A stretch of 39,525 bases of DNA, taken from positions 1 through 39,525 of the forward strand of contig CAISKH010000570.1 in NCBI GenBank assembly GCA_903885865.1, in the 5' to 3' direction. Shown piece after piece: positions 8,218 through 16,658 of this stretch (position 1 is the first letter of the stretch; every line of letters begins with the position of its first letter). The notes beneath the pieces are model-generated. The model was not told the DNA's origin. It did no database searches and saw nothing but the letters and a program-made list of their open reading frames with translations. The stretch comes from an uncultured Mucilaginibacter sp. GTDB lineage: Bacteria; Bacteroidota; Bacteroidia; Sphingobacteriales; Sphingobacteriaceae. The translations under genes and the position numbers were made by a program.

Positions 8218-9744
8218 TTACACATCCACTTTTGCGTATTGCGCAATTTTGCGGTATAGCTCATTGGGGTTAAATGGCTTGCTGATATAATCATTCATCC
8301 CTACAATATAGGCCTGGTCTTTAATATCAAGCATGGCCGACGCGGTAAGGGCAATTATAGGCAGATTCTTGAATTTTTCGCCGTCCAGTTTCCTGATCTC
8401 GATGGTAGTTTCGTAGCCATCCATTTCGGGCATTTGCAGGTCCATCAAAACCATGTGGTAATCGTTGGTTTGAACCAGTGTAAGGGCAATCTCGCCGTTT
8501 TCGGCAACATCGCATTCAATATCCCATAGCTTCATATATTGTTTGGCCAATATCACGTTGATCTGGTTATCTTCAGCAATTAACAGCTTAATGCCTTTTA
8601 AACTTTTGGTTTCTTGCTGAATGATATCATAACCGTTTTTTTCAAATTGCTTATCGCTGTTTTTCATTTTAAGGCTGAAATAAAATACCGAGCCTTTGCC
8701 CAACTCGCTTTTTACATTGATCTCGCTATCCATCAACTCCAGCAATTTTTTGGTTATCGTTAACCCCAAGCCGGTACCGCCAAACTTACGGGTAGTATCA
8801 GAGCTTGCCTGGGTAAAACTTTCAAATATATTGTTCAACTTATCTTTGTCTATACCTATGCCGGTATCAGCTACTTCAAAATCAATGGTGGTATACTCCG
8901 CTGTTTTTTTGTTGAGCGAGGCCGTAATGGTAACCTTACCCTCCTTAGTGAATTTTACTGCATTGCTTATTAAATTAGTTAATATTTGGCCCAGCCTTAC
9001 GGGGTCGCCTTTAATGGCGTTTGGCAGTTCCTGGTCTATCAGTAATTTAAGCTGAATGTCTTTTTCGTTTGCTTTTTGCAGCAGCGCCAGCCTTATATTG
9101 CTTATCAAATCCTTAATGCTAAAATCAGCTTCTTCAAATTCAACCTTACCAGCTTCAATTTTACTAAAGTCCAGTATATCATTGATCAGCACCAGCAGGT
9201 TCTCGGCCGAGAATTTCAACATTTTAAGGTACTCCATTTGCTCCTCCCGCGGCTCAAGCTGCAAAAGCAAATGGGTAAAACCAATTACCGCGTTCATGGG
9301 CGTCCTGATCTCATGGCTCATTGTCGACAGGAAATGCGATTTTGTTAGCGCCGCTTTTTCGGCCACGTCTTTTGATTCGATGAGTTGTAATTCCAGCTCC
9401 TTGGCCTTTTCTATTTGTTGTTGTAAGAATCGTATAATATCTATCAGGTCATCATCCGAACTTTCAATATCTGTTTTGGAGCCGGGCGACAAGGAACTTA
9501 TTGCCTTTTTTATTTCTGAAATAGACTGTTGTTTTATTTCATTCTCCTTTAACAGGAAATTGTTGATCTCCTGGTATTCGCGCTCGCTTATGGTAAAAGC
9601 ATGTTCGGATAGTTTTTTTGACTTCTCAAACGAACTGTATGAATTACTCACGCTCTCCAGGAAGTTCTGCATCGCCTCATCTTCCAGGCATTTATCCGGG
9701 ATAAATTTTATGATCTGCTTATTTAATATACTGTGATATTCCAT
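8218..9744 (-). CDS. Soluble hybrid sensor histidine kinase / response regulator
   Basis: This 508-residue protein has no membrane segment. The N-terminal ~125 residues are helical and coiled-coil-like, followed by a HisKA domain with FLSTMSHEIRTPMNAV (His144), an HATPase domain with the N-box LTNLISNAVKF, DTGIGID (293-299) and GGTGLGL (322-328), and a C-terminal receiver with LLIAEDNQIN, phospho-acceptor Asp435 (VLMDLQMPEMDG) and Lys489 (ISKPF). There is no output domain, so a phosphate relay to another protein is expected. The FIST-domain gene ends only 19 bp upstream on the same strand. The FIST protein is therefore the likely sensory partner, with the kinase reading its state in the cytoplasm. 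The downstream target is not evident. Confidence 0.93.
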   Translation of the reverse strand: MEYHSILNKQIIKFIPDKCLEDEAMQNFLESVSNSYSSFEKSKKLSEHAFTISEREYQEINNFLLKENEIKQQSISEIKKAISSLSPGSKTDIESSDDDLIDIIRFLQQQIEKAKELELQLIESKDVAEKAALTKSHFLSTMSHEIRTPMNAVIGFTHLLLQLEPREEQMEYLKMLKFSAENLLVLINDILDFSKIEAGKVEFEEADFSIKDLISNIRLALLQKANEKDIQLKLLIDQELPNAIKGDPVRLGQILTNLISNAVKFTKEGKVTITASLNKKTAEYTTIDFEVADTGIGIDKDKLNNIFESFTQASSDTTRKFGGTGLGLTITKKLLELMDSEINVKSELGKGSVFYFSLKMKNSDKQFEKNGYDIIQQETKSLKGIKLLIAEDNQINVILAKQYMKLWDIECDVAENGEIALTLVQTNDYHMVLMDLQMPEMDGYETTIEIRKLDGEKFKNLPIIALTASAMLDIKDQAYIVGMNDYISKPFNPNELYRKIAQYAKVDV

Positions 9745-9763
9745 ACCCGATGGCGGCCTATTT

Positions 9764-10900
9764 CTAAAGTTCGGTAAATGTAGTAATAGTCATGGTTTGA
9801 TTGTGCAATTCGCATTGGGTGCTTTCGCTAAACGGTGAAATTTCGCCATAACTATAAAAACCTGTAATGGCAGTATCCGCGCCCAATATCTCTTTTGCAG
9901 CTTCTAATTCTTCATAAGTTCTTTCCTGTAAAATCAATTTGCGCCCAACGCAGCTAATTAATATGGCCAGGCCAGGACTGTTATTTTTGAGGCTGTTAAA
10001 CGAATTAGTAGCGGCTTTAGACGATGCGTCAATAATTTTATCAAAGTTGGCTTTCATCAATCTTACTTTGCCTCCCTCCGGAAGGTTGCCGGCAAAGGTC
10101 ATTGATTTTTCTTCCTCGTTAATGCTTAAAATAGTACGCACGAGGTTTTTGTCGCCGCCATTTACACGTAAAGATAGCGGAAAAAGCAGTGCCGACCCCG
10201 GCAATTCAACTACATATTCGCCCAGGTATTCTTTATAAAGGTCGAGCGCGTTTTTATGATCTATTTCATACAAAACATTTTTGTCAGACCGGGTAATGGT
10301 ACGCTCCTGCCCAAACTCATCCCAACCTCCCAACGAGCCATGGCCTATCAACATACCTTTGCCATAAAATCCAATGGCTGATACATTTCCCTGTGAGGGT
10401 ATTTCGTTAACCCCTGTGAACGTCTTTTCGAACCGGGCGGCATCGCCGGCTAAGCCTCCGGTTATTGGTACGTTGTGTTTATTGTTCTTATTGAGGCCAC
10501 TAACCAGTTCGCTGCCATTAATAAATGTGCCATCTGATATAACAAAAACACAATTCAGATCATCGCCCGATAGTTGGTCCATTAAAAAACGCCCAGTTTC
10601 AAAACTATTGCTATGGCGTTTTATATTTGTTTTAACCGTGCGCACACTGGTTTTTTCAAACTCAATAGCGGTAACTACTGCGCTGTTATCAAAAACCGAA
10701 TCGCCCAGTATCTCGCCCGACGTGGATGAAAATACAATATCGGCCTTTGAATATAAAGATTTTAAGTGCTCATATACTTCGGGTTTCACAATGCTGTCTG
10801 ATGATCCGAAAACCAGTACCAGTTGGCATTTAGCTGCATTTAATTCTGAAGGGTAGTCTTTCCAGGCCCCATTCACAAAATGATGTTGTTTGGTTCTCAT
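9764..10900 (-). CDS. FIST domain (FIST_N + FIST_C) sensory protein
   Basis: The protein shows the FIST pattern. The N-terminal part (about 20-210) has LVLVFGSSDS, FSSTSGEILGDSV, CVFVISDGTFINGSELVSGL, ITGGLAGD and AIGFYG. The C-terminal part (about 225-375) has NALDLYKEYLGEY, LPEGGKVRLMKANFD, GLAILISCVGRKLIL and GFYSYGEISPF. FIST domains are thought to bind small ligands such as amino acids and to feed signalling proteins. An in-frame TTG at 10,915 would add five residues; I prefer the ATG at 10,900 (MRTKQHHF). It is immediately upstream of the hybrid kinase, with a 19-bp gap, so it forms a sensor-kinase operon. It is divergent from a secreted protease pair across a 0.22-kb AT-rich spacer. 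Confidence 0.9.
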   Translation of the reverse strand: MRTKQHHFVNGAWKDYPSELNAAKCQLVLVFGSSDSIVKPEVYEHLKSLYSKADIVFSSTSGEILGDSVFDNSAVVTAIEFEKTSVRTVKTNIKRHSNSFETGRFLMDQLSGDDLNCVFVISDGTFINGSELVSGLNKNNKHNVPITGGLAGDAARFEKTFTGVNEIPSQGNVSAIGFYGKGMLIGHGSLGGWDEFGQERTITRSDKNVLYEIDHKNALDLYKEYLGEYVVELPGSALLFPLSLRVNGGDKNLVRTILSINEEEKSMTFAGNLPEGGKVRLMKANFDKIIDASSKAATNSFNSLKNNSPGLAILISCVGRKLILQERTYEELEAAKEILGADTAITGFYSYGEISPFSESTQCELHNQTMTITTFTEL

Positions 10901-10915
10901 TGTTGGTTCAATCAA

Positions 10916-11137
10916 TAATTAGTGTAACGTAAATTTAAATAAAAATACAGGTTTATTAACTAATTTAAATTTATACGTGTATAAAATAATTATGGTTGTT
11001 TTTCAGCCTAACTTATTAATAATAAATATTTTTCGGAAAATAATTAACATTAACTTCATGGGTTTTGAAATGATTAATTATTATTTTTAACTTTAATCGT
11101 TAAGCGAATTTTATAGCCACCCTAATTAGCTATTGTC
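10916..11137. promoter_or_regulatory. Divergent AT-rich control region, FIST/kinase versus protease pair
   Basis: This spacer of about 220 bp is strongly AT-rich with no ORF. Promoters for both directions must lie here, but I found no clean TAnnTTTG box or palindrome. Confidence 0.45.
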
Positions 11138-12586
11138 ATGATAAATATTTCTAAACGGTATGGCGTAGTTATTTTAATAACTATACTTTCCATCCAAAAC
11201 TCATTTAGCCAAACCCATAGCCGGGGTTTGGATTTTGACGATGCCGCATACGCTACGGCCCCAAAAAAAGCTAAACTTACCCGTGCACTTGATGTGCTGC
11301 CCGCGAAAGCATCGATAAAGCAGTTTGCGCCTTACCCTAAAACCCAGGACCAATATGGCACTTGCGCCGCGTGGGCATCGGCTTATTGCGGCCGCACTAT
11401 TGTTGACGCCATAAAAAACAACTGGACAGACCGTAATCAAATCACTAAAAATGCGTATTCCCCGGCCTTTTTGTTCCGCTTGTTAAGGCCCGATGATCCC
11501 GCCTGCGTGGGGGGCTCAAATATTGAGTTTGCTTTTGAGCTGATGAAGAATAAGGGAAGCATACCTTTTACCAGCCTGCCTTTGTTATGCGTACCAACCG
11601 TCGCCCCGGCCCAACTGGATATGGCATCATCTGCTAAAATTAAAGATTACGCGCGCTTGTTCGATGTTTATTCGGGCGACAATATTAAGGTTCAGGCGGT
11701 AAAAAAATCTATTTCCGAAAAAAAGCCGGTGGTAATAGGAATGCTTTGCCCGCCATCATTTGACTATGCGAGAGATTGCTGGCAACCTACCGAGCAGCCC
11801 CTAACCACTTATGGCGGCCACGCGATGTGTATTGTGGGATATGACGATGAGCAATATGGCGGCGCTTTTGAAGTTCAAAACAGCTGGGGGACCAACTGGG
11901 GCAACCAGGGCTATATCTGGATAAAATATACCGATATGGCCAAATTTGTAAAATACGCTTATGAGTTTGTTGATCTCCCGGACCCCAAACCCAATGTGCC
12001 CGACCTCTCGGGTTCATTAAGGCTGGCGCTTTCAACCGGGTTGGATATGCCTGTAAACCTCCTCGTTTCAACCCGGGGGCTTAAAGTTGTTGCCGCCGAT
12101 AAACCAATAAACAAAACACCCGAACCGTTAACCATTTATCAAACAGCAAGCACCTATACTTCGGGCACCAATTTCCGTATTTATATCACTAATGATGCCC
12201 CGGCCTATGTATATGCCATCAGTTCTGACCTGACCAACGCGGTTACCAAAATATTTCCGTATGCGGATGGGATAAGCGCCGTATTAAATTATAAAAAGAA
12301 TGATGTTGCCCTACCCGATGAGGACCATTACATACAGTTTGATAATGTGGCCGGAAAGGATTTTTTATGTGTACTGTATAGCAAAAACGAACTGAATATT
12401 AATGACCTGATAGCCAAAATAGGCACACAAACCGGTACGTTTAATGAACGGGTATTTGGCGCACTGGGCGAGCGTATGGTTGACCCGAAAAATGTTAAAT
12501 TTGATAGTGACAAGATCAAATTTTCGGGCAGCAGCGCTGATAAGCAGGATGTAGTGGCCCTGATGGTTGAACTTGATCATAAATAA
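11138..12586 (+). CDS. Secreted papain-like (C1 family) cysteine protease with DUF4384-like tail
   Basis: This 482-residue protein has a signal peptide (1-24, ending NSFSQ). The catalytic set of a papain-type peptidase is complete: oxyanion Gln70 and nucleophile Cys76 in QDQYGTCAAWA, His228 in TYGGHAMCIVGYDD, and Asn248 in EVQNSWGTNWGNQGY. There is no obvious long inhibitory propeptide before the catalytic domain. The C-terminal region (about 310-420, with YTSGTNFRIYITNDAPAYVY and KIFPYADG) resembles the DUF4384 domain often attached to Bacteroidota proteases and surface proteins. It ends 6 bp before a caspase-like protease gene, so the pair is an operon. A role in proteolysis outside the cytoplasm is clear; the target is unknown. 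Confidence 0.88.
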   Translation: MINISKRYGVVILITILSIQNSFSQTHSRGLDFDDAAYATAPKKAKLTRALDVLPAKASIKQFAPYPKTQDQYGTCAAWASAYCGRTIVDAIKNNWTDRNQITKNAYSPAFLFRLLRPDDPACVGGSNIEFAFELMKNKGSIPFTSLPLLCVPTVAPAQLDMASSAKIKDYARLFDVYSGDNIKVQAVKKSISEKKPVVIGMLCPPSFDYARDCWQPTEQPLTTYGGHAMCIVGYDDEQYGGAFEVQNSWGTNWGNQGYIWIKYTDMAKFVKYAYEFVDLPDPKPNVPDLSGSLRLALSTGLDMPVNLLVSTRGLKVVAADKPINKTPEPLTIYQTASTYTSGTNFRIYITNDAPAYVYAISSDLTNAVTKIFPYADGISAVLNYKKNDVALPDEDHYIQFDNVAGKDFLCVLYSKNELNINDLIAKIGTQTGTFNERVFGALGERMVDPKNVKFDSDKIKFSGSSADKQDVVALMVELDHK

Positions 12587-12592
12587 GCGAAT

Positions 12593-14860
12593 ATGGATAA
12601 GATTTTTAAAAGGGCGGCTTTTATTTTGATGTGTTTACTGCTTTGCGGCATCGTTAAAGCGCAAAGTTTAATTTATTACAATGCTTTTAGCAAAGGCGAG
12701 TCTACATGGGGAAACTATGACGATGCCACAAGCAATGCCCGCATAGAAGGGGGTAAATACATACTTACACATAAACTGCATACCTCAACGGTTATGGCAC
12801 CCGAAATAAAGGTGGATTATAGCCGTAATTTTGCCATACAAACCGTTTTAACCCCCGTGGGCGTACAAAGCCGTTACGCTGCAGGGTTAACTTTTTTTGG
12901 GAAGGATTATAGTAATATATATTACTTCGGCATCGCCGCGGGCCAGTTCCTGGTAGGTAAGTTTGAAAACGGGGGCAATGTTACCATCGTAAACTGGACA
13001 CCCTCAACGGCCATTGCAACCGGTAACGCGGCCAATAAACTGCGTGTTGAAAAACTGGAGAGCAGCGTGAAGTTTTATATAAACGACATACTGGTTAAAG
13101 AGATACCCCCGCTGCTGCCTTTTGGAAATAGATTCGGCCCGGTAGTTATGGAGCAGCAGTCGGTAGCGTTTGATTATTTGAAACTGGCTTATTTAGCCGA
13201 TCCTTCTGTGCAAACAACAACTGTTGAGCCTATAAATAAATCGATCATTGAAACGGCTTACCATACCGATTTTGCTAAAGATGACGCGAACCAATGGGTT
13301 TTAGCGCCTGCGGATTCGTTAACAACTGCAATTACCGACAACCATTTTAAAATGGTGCGCATAGCCCGGTCAGGATATAACGTTTCGGTAACAGCGCCCG
13401 CGCTAAAGGTTGATATGAAGCGCGATTACCTGTTAGAAACCGAAGCAACGCATTATTCGGGCGTGCAAAACTTTGGTTACGGACTGGAGTTTGCAGGCGA
13501 CGAAAACCGAGTTTATCATTTCTGGATAGGCTGCACCGGCTATTATTATATCGGGTATAATGATAAGACAGGGTTTAATACCATCCTCGCCTGGACATCG
13601 TCTGACGCGATAAAAAAAGGCGACCTGGTAAAAAACAAACTGGGCATTCTGCATAAAAACGGACAGCTCAATTTTTATATTAACGACCAGCTGGTAACCT
13701 CGCACCCCGAGATAGAGTTTACCGGGTATAGGTTTGGTTTTGGCGTTTGTGCCAATCAAAACATAGGGTTTAAATATTTGACGTTTGGCTATACCGATAA
13801 AGCGCCTGCTCCCCAGGTTATAACCCAAAATGATGTTACCCCGCCCGAAATATATATTACCTCGCCAGAGGTTACGCGGGGGTTAAAAGTAGTGCAAAAC
13901 AGTGATGTGTTGCACGTTGCCGGTGTTGCCAAAGATGCCAGCGGCATATTTTCGGTTGTGGTAAACGGCATACAGGCTGCGGTTGATAAGGCAGGTAATT
14001 TTACCGTTGATGTGCCTATGGCCATAGGCGATAACCCGCTGATGGTGGTGGCTACCGATATGAATATGAATAAGGGCACTTACAACTTTCATATCGTTCG
14101 TAATAACATATCGGCAGCCACGCAGGCAACGGTACAACAAAGCGCGGCGCAGGGGAAATACTATGCCCTGTTAATTGGCGTACAGGATTATAAGGACCAA
14201 TCTATACCAAGTTTGGAGGGCCCTGTTGGCGACGCCAATACCTTGTTGAAATCGCTTACCAGTAACTATACCTTTGCTCCCGAAAATGTAACTGCCTTAA
14301 ATAATGCTACACGCGAGCAGTTTTTCCACGCGCTGGATGATCTGTCGAACAAAATTAAACCCGAAGATAACCTGCTGATATTTTATGCCGGGCACGGCTA
14401 CTATGATGAGGCGCATTTGCAGGGCTACTGGTACCCCGCCGACGCGGTGCTTAAACGCAGGGATACCTGGATATCAAACGCCGACCTGATAGACTATATA
14501 ACCGCCATAAAATCAAAACATACGCTATTAATAAGCGATGCTTGTTTTTCGGGGAGCATATTTAAAACCAGGGCCATTGATATGGCACCCAAGGATATAC
14601 AGGAACTGTATAAACTGCCCAGCCGCAAAGCCATGACCAGCGGCGCCATGAAGGAAGTACCCGATAAAAGCGTTTTTATAGAATACCTGGTAAAGCGCCT
14701 TAACCAAAATACAGATAACTTTTTACCTGCCGAACAATTATTTGCCAGCTTTAAAGCCGCGGTAATAAACAACAGCCCCAACGGCCAGGTGCCCCAATTT
14801 GGCGAGATCAGGGAGGCCGGTGATGAGGGAGGGGATTTTATTTTTATAAAGAAGCAGTAG
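12593..14860 (+). CDS. Secreted caspase-like (C14) protease with two LamG/lectin-like domains
   Basis: This 755-residue protein has a signal peptide (1-23). Two homologous beta-sandwich repeats follow (about 27-200 and 222-400). Each ends in a NDxLV motif (YINDILVKEIP; YINDQLVTSHP) and an RFG(P/F) strand, as in LamG/concanavalin-like ligand-binding domains. Next comes a bacterial Ig-like domain (about 415-503, PPEIYITSPEVTRG), then a C14 caspase fold (about 520-755) with YYALLIGVQDYKD, His601 in IFYAGHGYYD and Cys651 in LLISDACFSGS. The His/Cys dyad is intact. The upstream C1 protease ends 6 bp earlier. Two ligand-binding modules ahead of a caspase domain suggest a sensor-effector protease, but this is inferred from architecture. 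The substrate is unknown. Confidence 0.88.
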   Translation: MDKIFKRAAFILMCLLLCGIVKAQSLIYYNAFSKGESTWGNYDDATSNARIEGGKYILTHKLHTSTVMAPEIKVDYSRNFAIQTVLTPVGVQSRYAAGLTFFGKDYSNIYYFGIAAGQFLVGKFENGGNVTIVNWTPSTAIATGNAANKLRVEKLESSVKFYINDILVKEIPPLLPFGNRFGPVVMEQQSVAFDYLKLAYLADPSVQTTTVEPINKSIIETAYHTDFAKDDANQWVLAPADSLTTAITDNHFKMVRIARSGYNVSVTAPALKVDMKRDYLLETEATHYSGVQNFGYGLEFAGDENRVYHFWIGCTGYYYIGYNDKTGFNTILAWTSSDAIKKGDLVKNKLGILHKNGQLNFYINDQLVTSHPEIEFTGYRFGFGVCANQNIGFKYLTFGYTDKAPAPQVITQNDVTPPEIYITSPEVTRGLKVVQNSDVLHVAGVAKDASGIFSVVVNGIQAAVDKAGNFTVDVPMAIGDNPLMVVATDMNMNKGTYNFHIVRNNISAATQATVQQSAAQGKYYALLIGVQDYKDQSIPSLEGPVGDANTLLKSLTSNYTFAPENVTALNNATREQFFHALDDLSNKIKPEDNLLIFYAGHGYYDEAHLQGYWYPADAVLKRRDTWISNADLIDYITAIKSKHTLLISDACFSGSIFKTRAIDMAPKDIQELYKLPSRKAMTSGAMKEVPDKSVFIEYLVKRLNQNTDNFLPAEQLFASFKAAVINNSPNGQVPQFGEIREAGDEGGDFIFIKKQ

Positions 14861-14960
14861 GTTCATCTTCAAATACCATAAACTTAAGGCAATAGTAATT
14901 TTTACCAGGATAACAGAAGATCAAAAATAAATTTGATATTTATCTGGTTAAATTAAATCA

Positions 14961-15713
14961 ATGCCCACATCAAAAAACAATAGAATAGCTATAATAACAG
15001 GAGGCGCATCGGGTCTGGGTCTGGCTGCTGCTAAAAAGTTTGTTGAGCAAAATATAAAAACCATCATTATAGGCCGCAACCAGGAAAACCTGGCTAAAGC
15101 TGCCGGCGAGTTAGGCGGGCTATGCAGTTACAAAGTATTCGACCTGAATAATTTGAGTGGCATCCCGCAATTGATAAGCAGTATTGTGCTGGAATATGGG
15201 ACGATAGATATACTGGTAAACAATGCCGGTATTAACCTGAAAAAGCATTTCACTGAAGTAACCGACGAAGAATTTCAACAGGTTATTCAAACCAATTTAA
15301 ATTCGGTTTTTGCTATCAGCCGCGAGACGGCTAAGGTAATGATAGCTAATGGCAGGGGCTGTATTATTAATATCAGCTCAATGGCGGCGCAATACGGCAT
15401 ACCATATGTAATTGCCTATACGGCCGCCAAAACGGCCATTGAGGGCATGACAAAGGCTATGGCTGTTGAGTTATCGCCAAAAGGTATACGGATAAATTGT
15501 GTGGCGCCGGGTTTTATAAAAACCAATATGTCGGCAAAAGCGCTGGATAATGACCCCGAACGAAAACAAAAAGTATTATCACGTACCCCTATGGGTAAAT
15601 TAGGCGAGCCGGAAGATGTAGCAGAAGCTATTTTTTTCCTGGCATCTGATGCGGCCAAATATATTACAGGCGTAGTTTTACCGGTTGACGGTGGCAATTC
15701 AATCGGCTTTTAA
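14961..15713 (+). CDS. Short-chain dehydrogenase/reductase (classical SDR)
   Basis: This 250-residue classical SDR carries the cofactor loop TGGASGLG (13-20), NNAG (87-90), and the catalytic Ser140, Tyr153 and Lys157 in INISSMAAQYG...YTAAK. The C-terminal VAPGFIKTNM and the ending ITGVVLPVDGGNS are typical of the 3-oxoacyl-ACP reductase / gluconate 5-dehydrogenase group. It oxidises or reduces a hydroxyl/keto pair using NAD(P)(H). The substrate cannot be read from sequence, and no fatty-acid or sugar operon surrounds it. The length is normal and the gene stands alone. An imperfect hairpin around 14,908-14,955 precedes the start codon. Confidence 0.9.
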   Translation: MPTSKNNRIAIITGGASGLGLAAAKKFVEQNIKTIIIGRNQENLAKAAGELGGLCSYKVFDLNNLSGIPQLISSIVLEYGTIDILVNNAGINLKKHFTEVTDEEFQQVIQTNLNSVFAISRETAKVMIANGRGCIINISSMAAQYGIPYVIAYTAAKTAIEGMTKAMAVELSPKGIRINCVAPGFIKTNMSAKALDNDPERKQKVLSRTPMGKLGEPEDVAEAIFFLASDAAKYITGVVLPVDGGNSIGF

Positions 15714-15726
15714 CCGGGATATTGAA

Positions 15727-15936
15727 TTACTTGGGTTTATTCAGGTTTGGATTAACCGCGGGAGGCGGGGTCGAGGTTATTTCACCAAATTCGTTTACAT
15801 AAGCCATCATGCTGTCAAGGTCGCTGCTTCCGGGGTTATCCTTGCGTTCCTGTTTGCGCTGGGCCTTATCTTCTTTTTTTTTCTGGCGGTTCTTTTCCAG
15901 TTGTTTCTTCATAAAGGTTGCTTGCGATTTAGCCAT
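15727..15936 (-). CDS. Small Lys-rich MAKSQ protein, cold-shock neighbour
   Basis: This 69-residue protein starts MAKSQATFMKKQ, has a very basic helical middle (KNRQKKKEDKAQRKQERKD) and an acidic/Pro tail with MMAYVNEFGEI and TPPP. Similar small proteins lie beside or are fused to cold-shock domains in Bacteroidota, and a cspA-type gene lies directly upstream on the same strand here. RNA binding is plausible from the charge but is not shown. A strong hairpin lies between cspA and this gene, so expression may depend on read-through or a separate promoter. Confidence 0.7.
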   Translation of the reverse strand: MAKSQATFMKKQLEKNRQKKKEDKAQRKQERKDNPGSSDLDSMMAYVNEFGEITSTPPPAVNPNLNKPK

Positions 15937-15970
15937 AAATTATATTGGGTTAAGTGAATATTGTTATAAA

Positions 15971-15999
15971 TAAAAAGCACCCCGATTTGATCGGGGTGC
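15971..15999 (-). terminator. Rho-independent terminator downstream of cspA
   Basis: GCACCCCGAT (15,977-15,986) pairs perfectly with ATCGGGGTGC (15,990-15,999) around a 3-nt loop. Read leftward it is followed by TTTTTATTTAT. It lies 26 bp after the cspA stop and before the Lys-rich protein gene. Confidence 0.85.
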
Positions 16000-16024
16000 C
16001 TTACGATCAACTTATAGAGATTTT

Positions 16025-16219
16025 TTAAATTACCTTTACATTTACCGCGTTAAGGCCTTTTTTGCCTTCTTCCAGATCAAACGATACTTTGTCGTTTTCA
16101 CGAATTTCATCGATTAATCCTGTAGAGTGTACAAAAACATCGCTTCTGTCGTTACTCTGTGAAATGAATCCAAAACCTTTTTCGGAGTTGAAAAACTTTA
16201 CTGTTCCTTCTTTTTGCAT
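16025..16219 (-). CDS. cspA: Cold-shock domain protein (CspA family)
   Basis: This 64-residue single cold-shock domain starts MQKEGTVKFFNSEKG, with RNP1 KGFGFI (14-19) and RNP2 DVFVH (27-31). It binds single-stranded RNA or DNA and melts secondary structure in the cytoplasm. An in-frame upstream extension to 16,315 exists, but its added 32 residues look unlike any Csp, so I chose the ATG at 16,219. A leader of up to ~300 bp upstream contains long inverted arms that could fold the mRNA 5' end, as is common for cold-shock genes. A strong terminator follows. Confidence 0.95.
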   Translation of the reverse strand: MQKEGTVKFFNSEKGFGFISQSNDRSDVFVHSTGLIDEIRENDKVSFDLEEGKKGLNAVNVKVI

Positions 16220-16518
16220 TATATATTTTAAATAAGCGTGCAAGGTAGGCATATATACTGGTATATCGGTCTTTTTCCCCCATATTAAATTCAGGTCCTC
16301 TACATTTATATTCAAATAGCTGCCTTTATTTCATAAACAATGCCTACCTTTAAGCACTTCTCTAAAAAACTCTTAGGCATTATCCGTTTTCTGATACGGT
16401 GATATTTAAGCTTCACGCTAATAATTGATCAGGAAAAACCACACCATCACTGCTTATTTAATTGTTGTCTGCTGCCGGGATATGCGCTGCCGGCAATTGA
16501 TGTTAAACAAACACTATT
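16220..16518 (-). promoter_or_regulatory. Structured 5' leader / control region of cspA
   Basis: This gene-free 299-bp stretch lies upstream of cspA. GTGC plus AAGGTAGGCAT (16,238-16,252) is the reverse complement of ATGCCTACCTT plus GCAC (16,340-16,357), with a 3-nt offset, so a cspA transcript starting beyond 16,357 could close an ~85-nt loop just upstream of the start codon. A cold-responsive leader is inferred. The rightward small gene at 16,519 must also have its promoter in this interval. Confidence 0.4.
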
Positions 16519-16656
16519 ATGAGTAAAGACAGGAAAACTATTAAAGAAAAAAAGAAGGAGCCGAGTGCAAATTTAAATAAAAAGCTATCCAGCTATCAGT
16601 CTGAAAAAGGTTCCATGTCACAATCTGATCTGTCGATCGGAAAAAAATCAAAATAA
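16519..16656 (+). CDS. Small Lys-rich hypothetical protein, 45 aa
   Basis: This short frame, ATG to TAA, encodes MSKDRKTIKEKKKEPSANLN and then KKLSSYQSEKGSMSQSDLSI with a GKKSK end. It is strongly basic with no membrane segment. Its stop is 2 bp before the start of the 107-residue gene at 16,659, which supports a real two-gene unit. It begins with a clean ATG after an AT-rich stretch, as is normal for this genome. I do not recognise the family. Confidence 0.5.
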   Translation: MSKDRKTIKEKKKEPSANLNKKLSSYQSEKGSMSQSDLSIGKKSK

Positions 16657-16658
16657 CT

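Noticed and set aside
9056..9736. Long rightward frame (226 codons) opposite the hybrid kinase
   Set aside because: It is the antisense of the HisKA/HATPase coding region, is Ser-rich low-quality text, and the leftward frame has all kinase motifs.
14908..14955. Hairpin before the SDR gene as a riboswitch
   Set aside because: Pairing is imperfect and AT-rich, and no known aptamer motif is visible.
16220..16315. N-terminal extension of the cold-shock protein
   Set aside because: The added 32 residues do not resemble any cold-shock domain; the Met at 16,219 gives the standard 64-residue protein.
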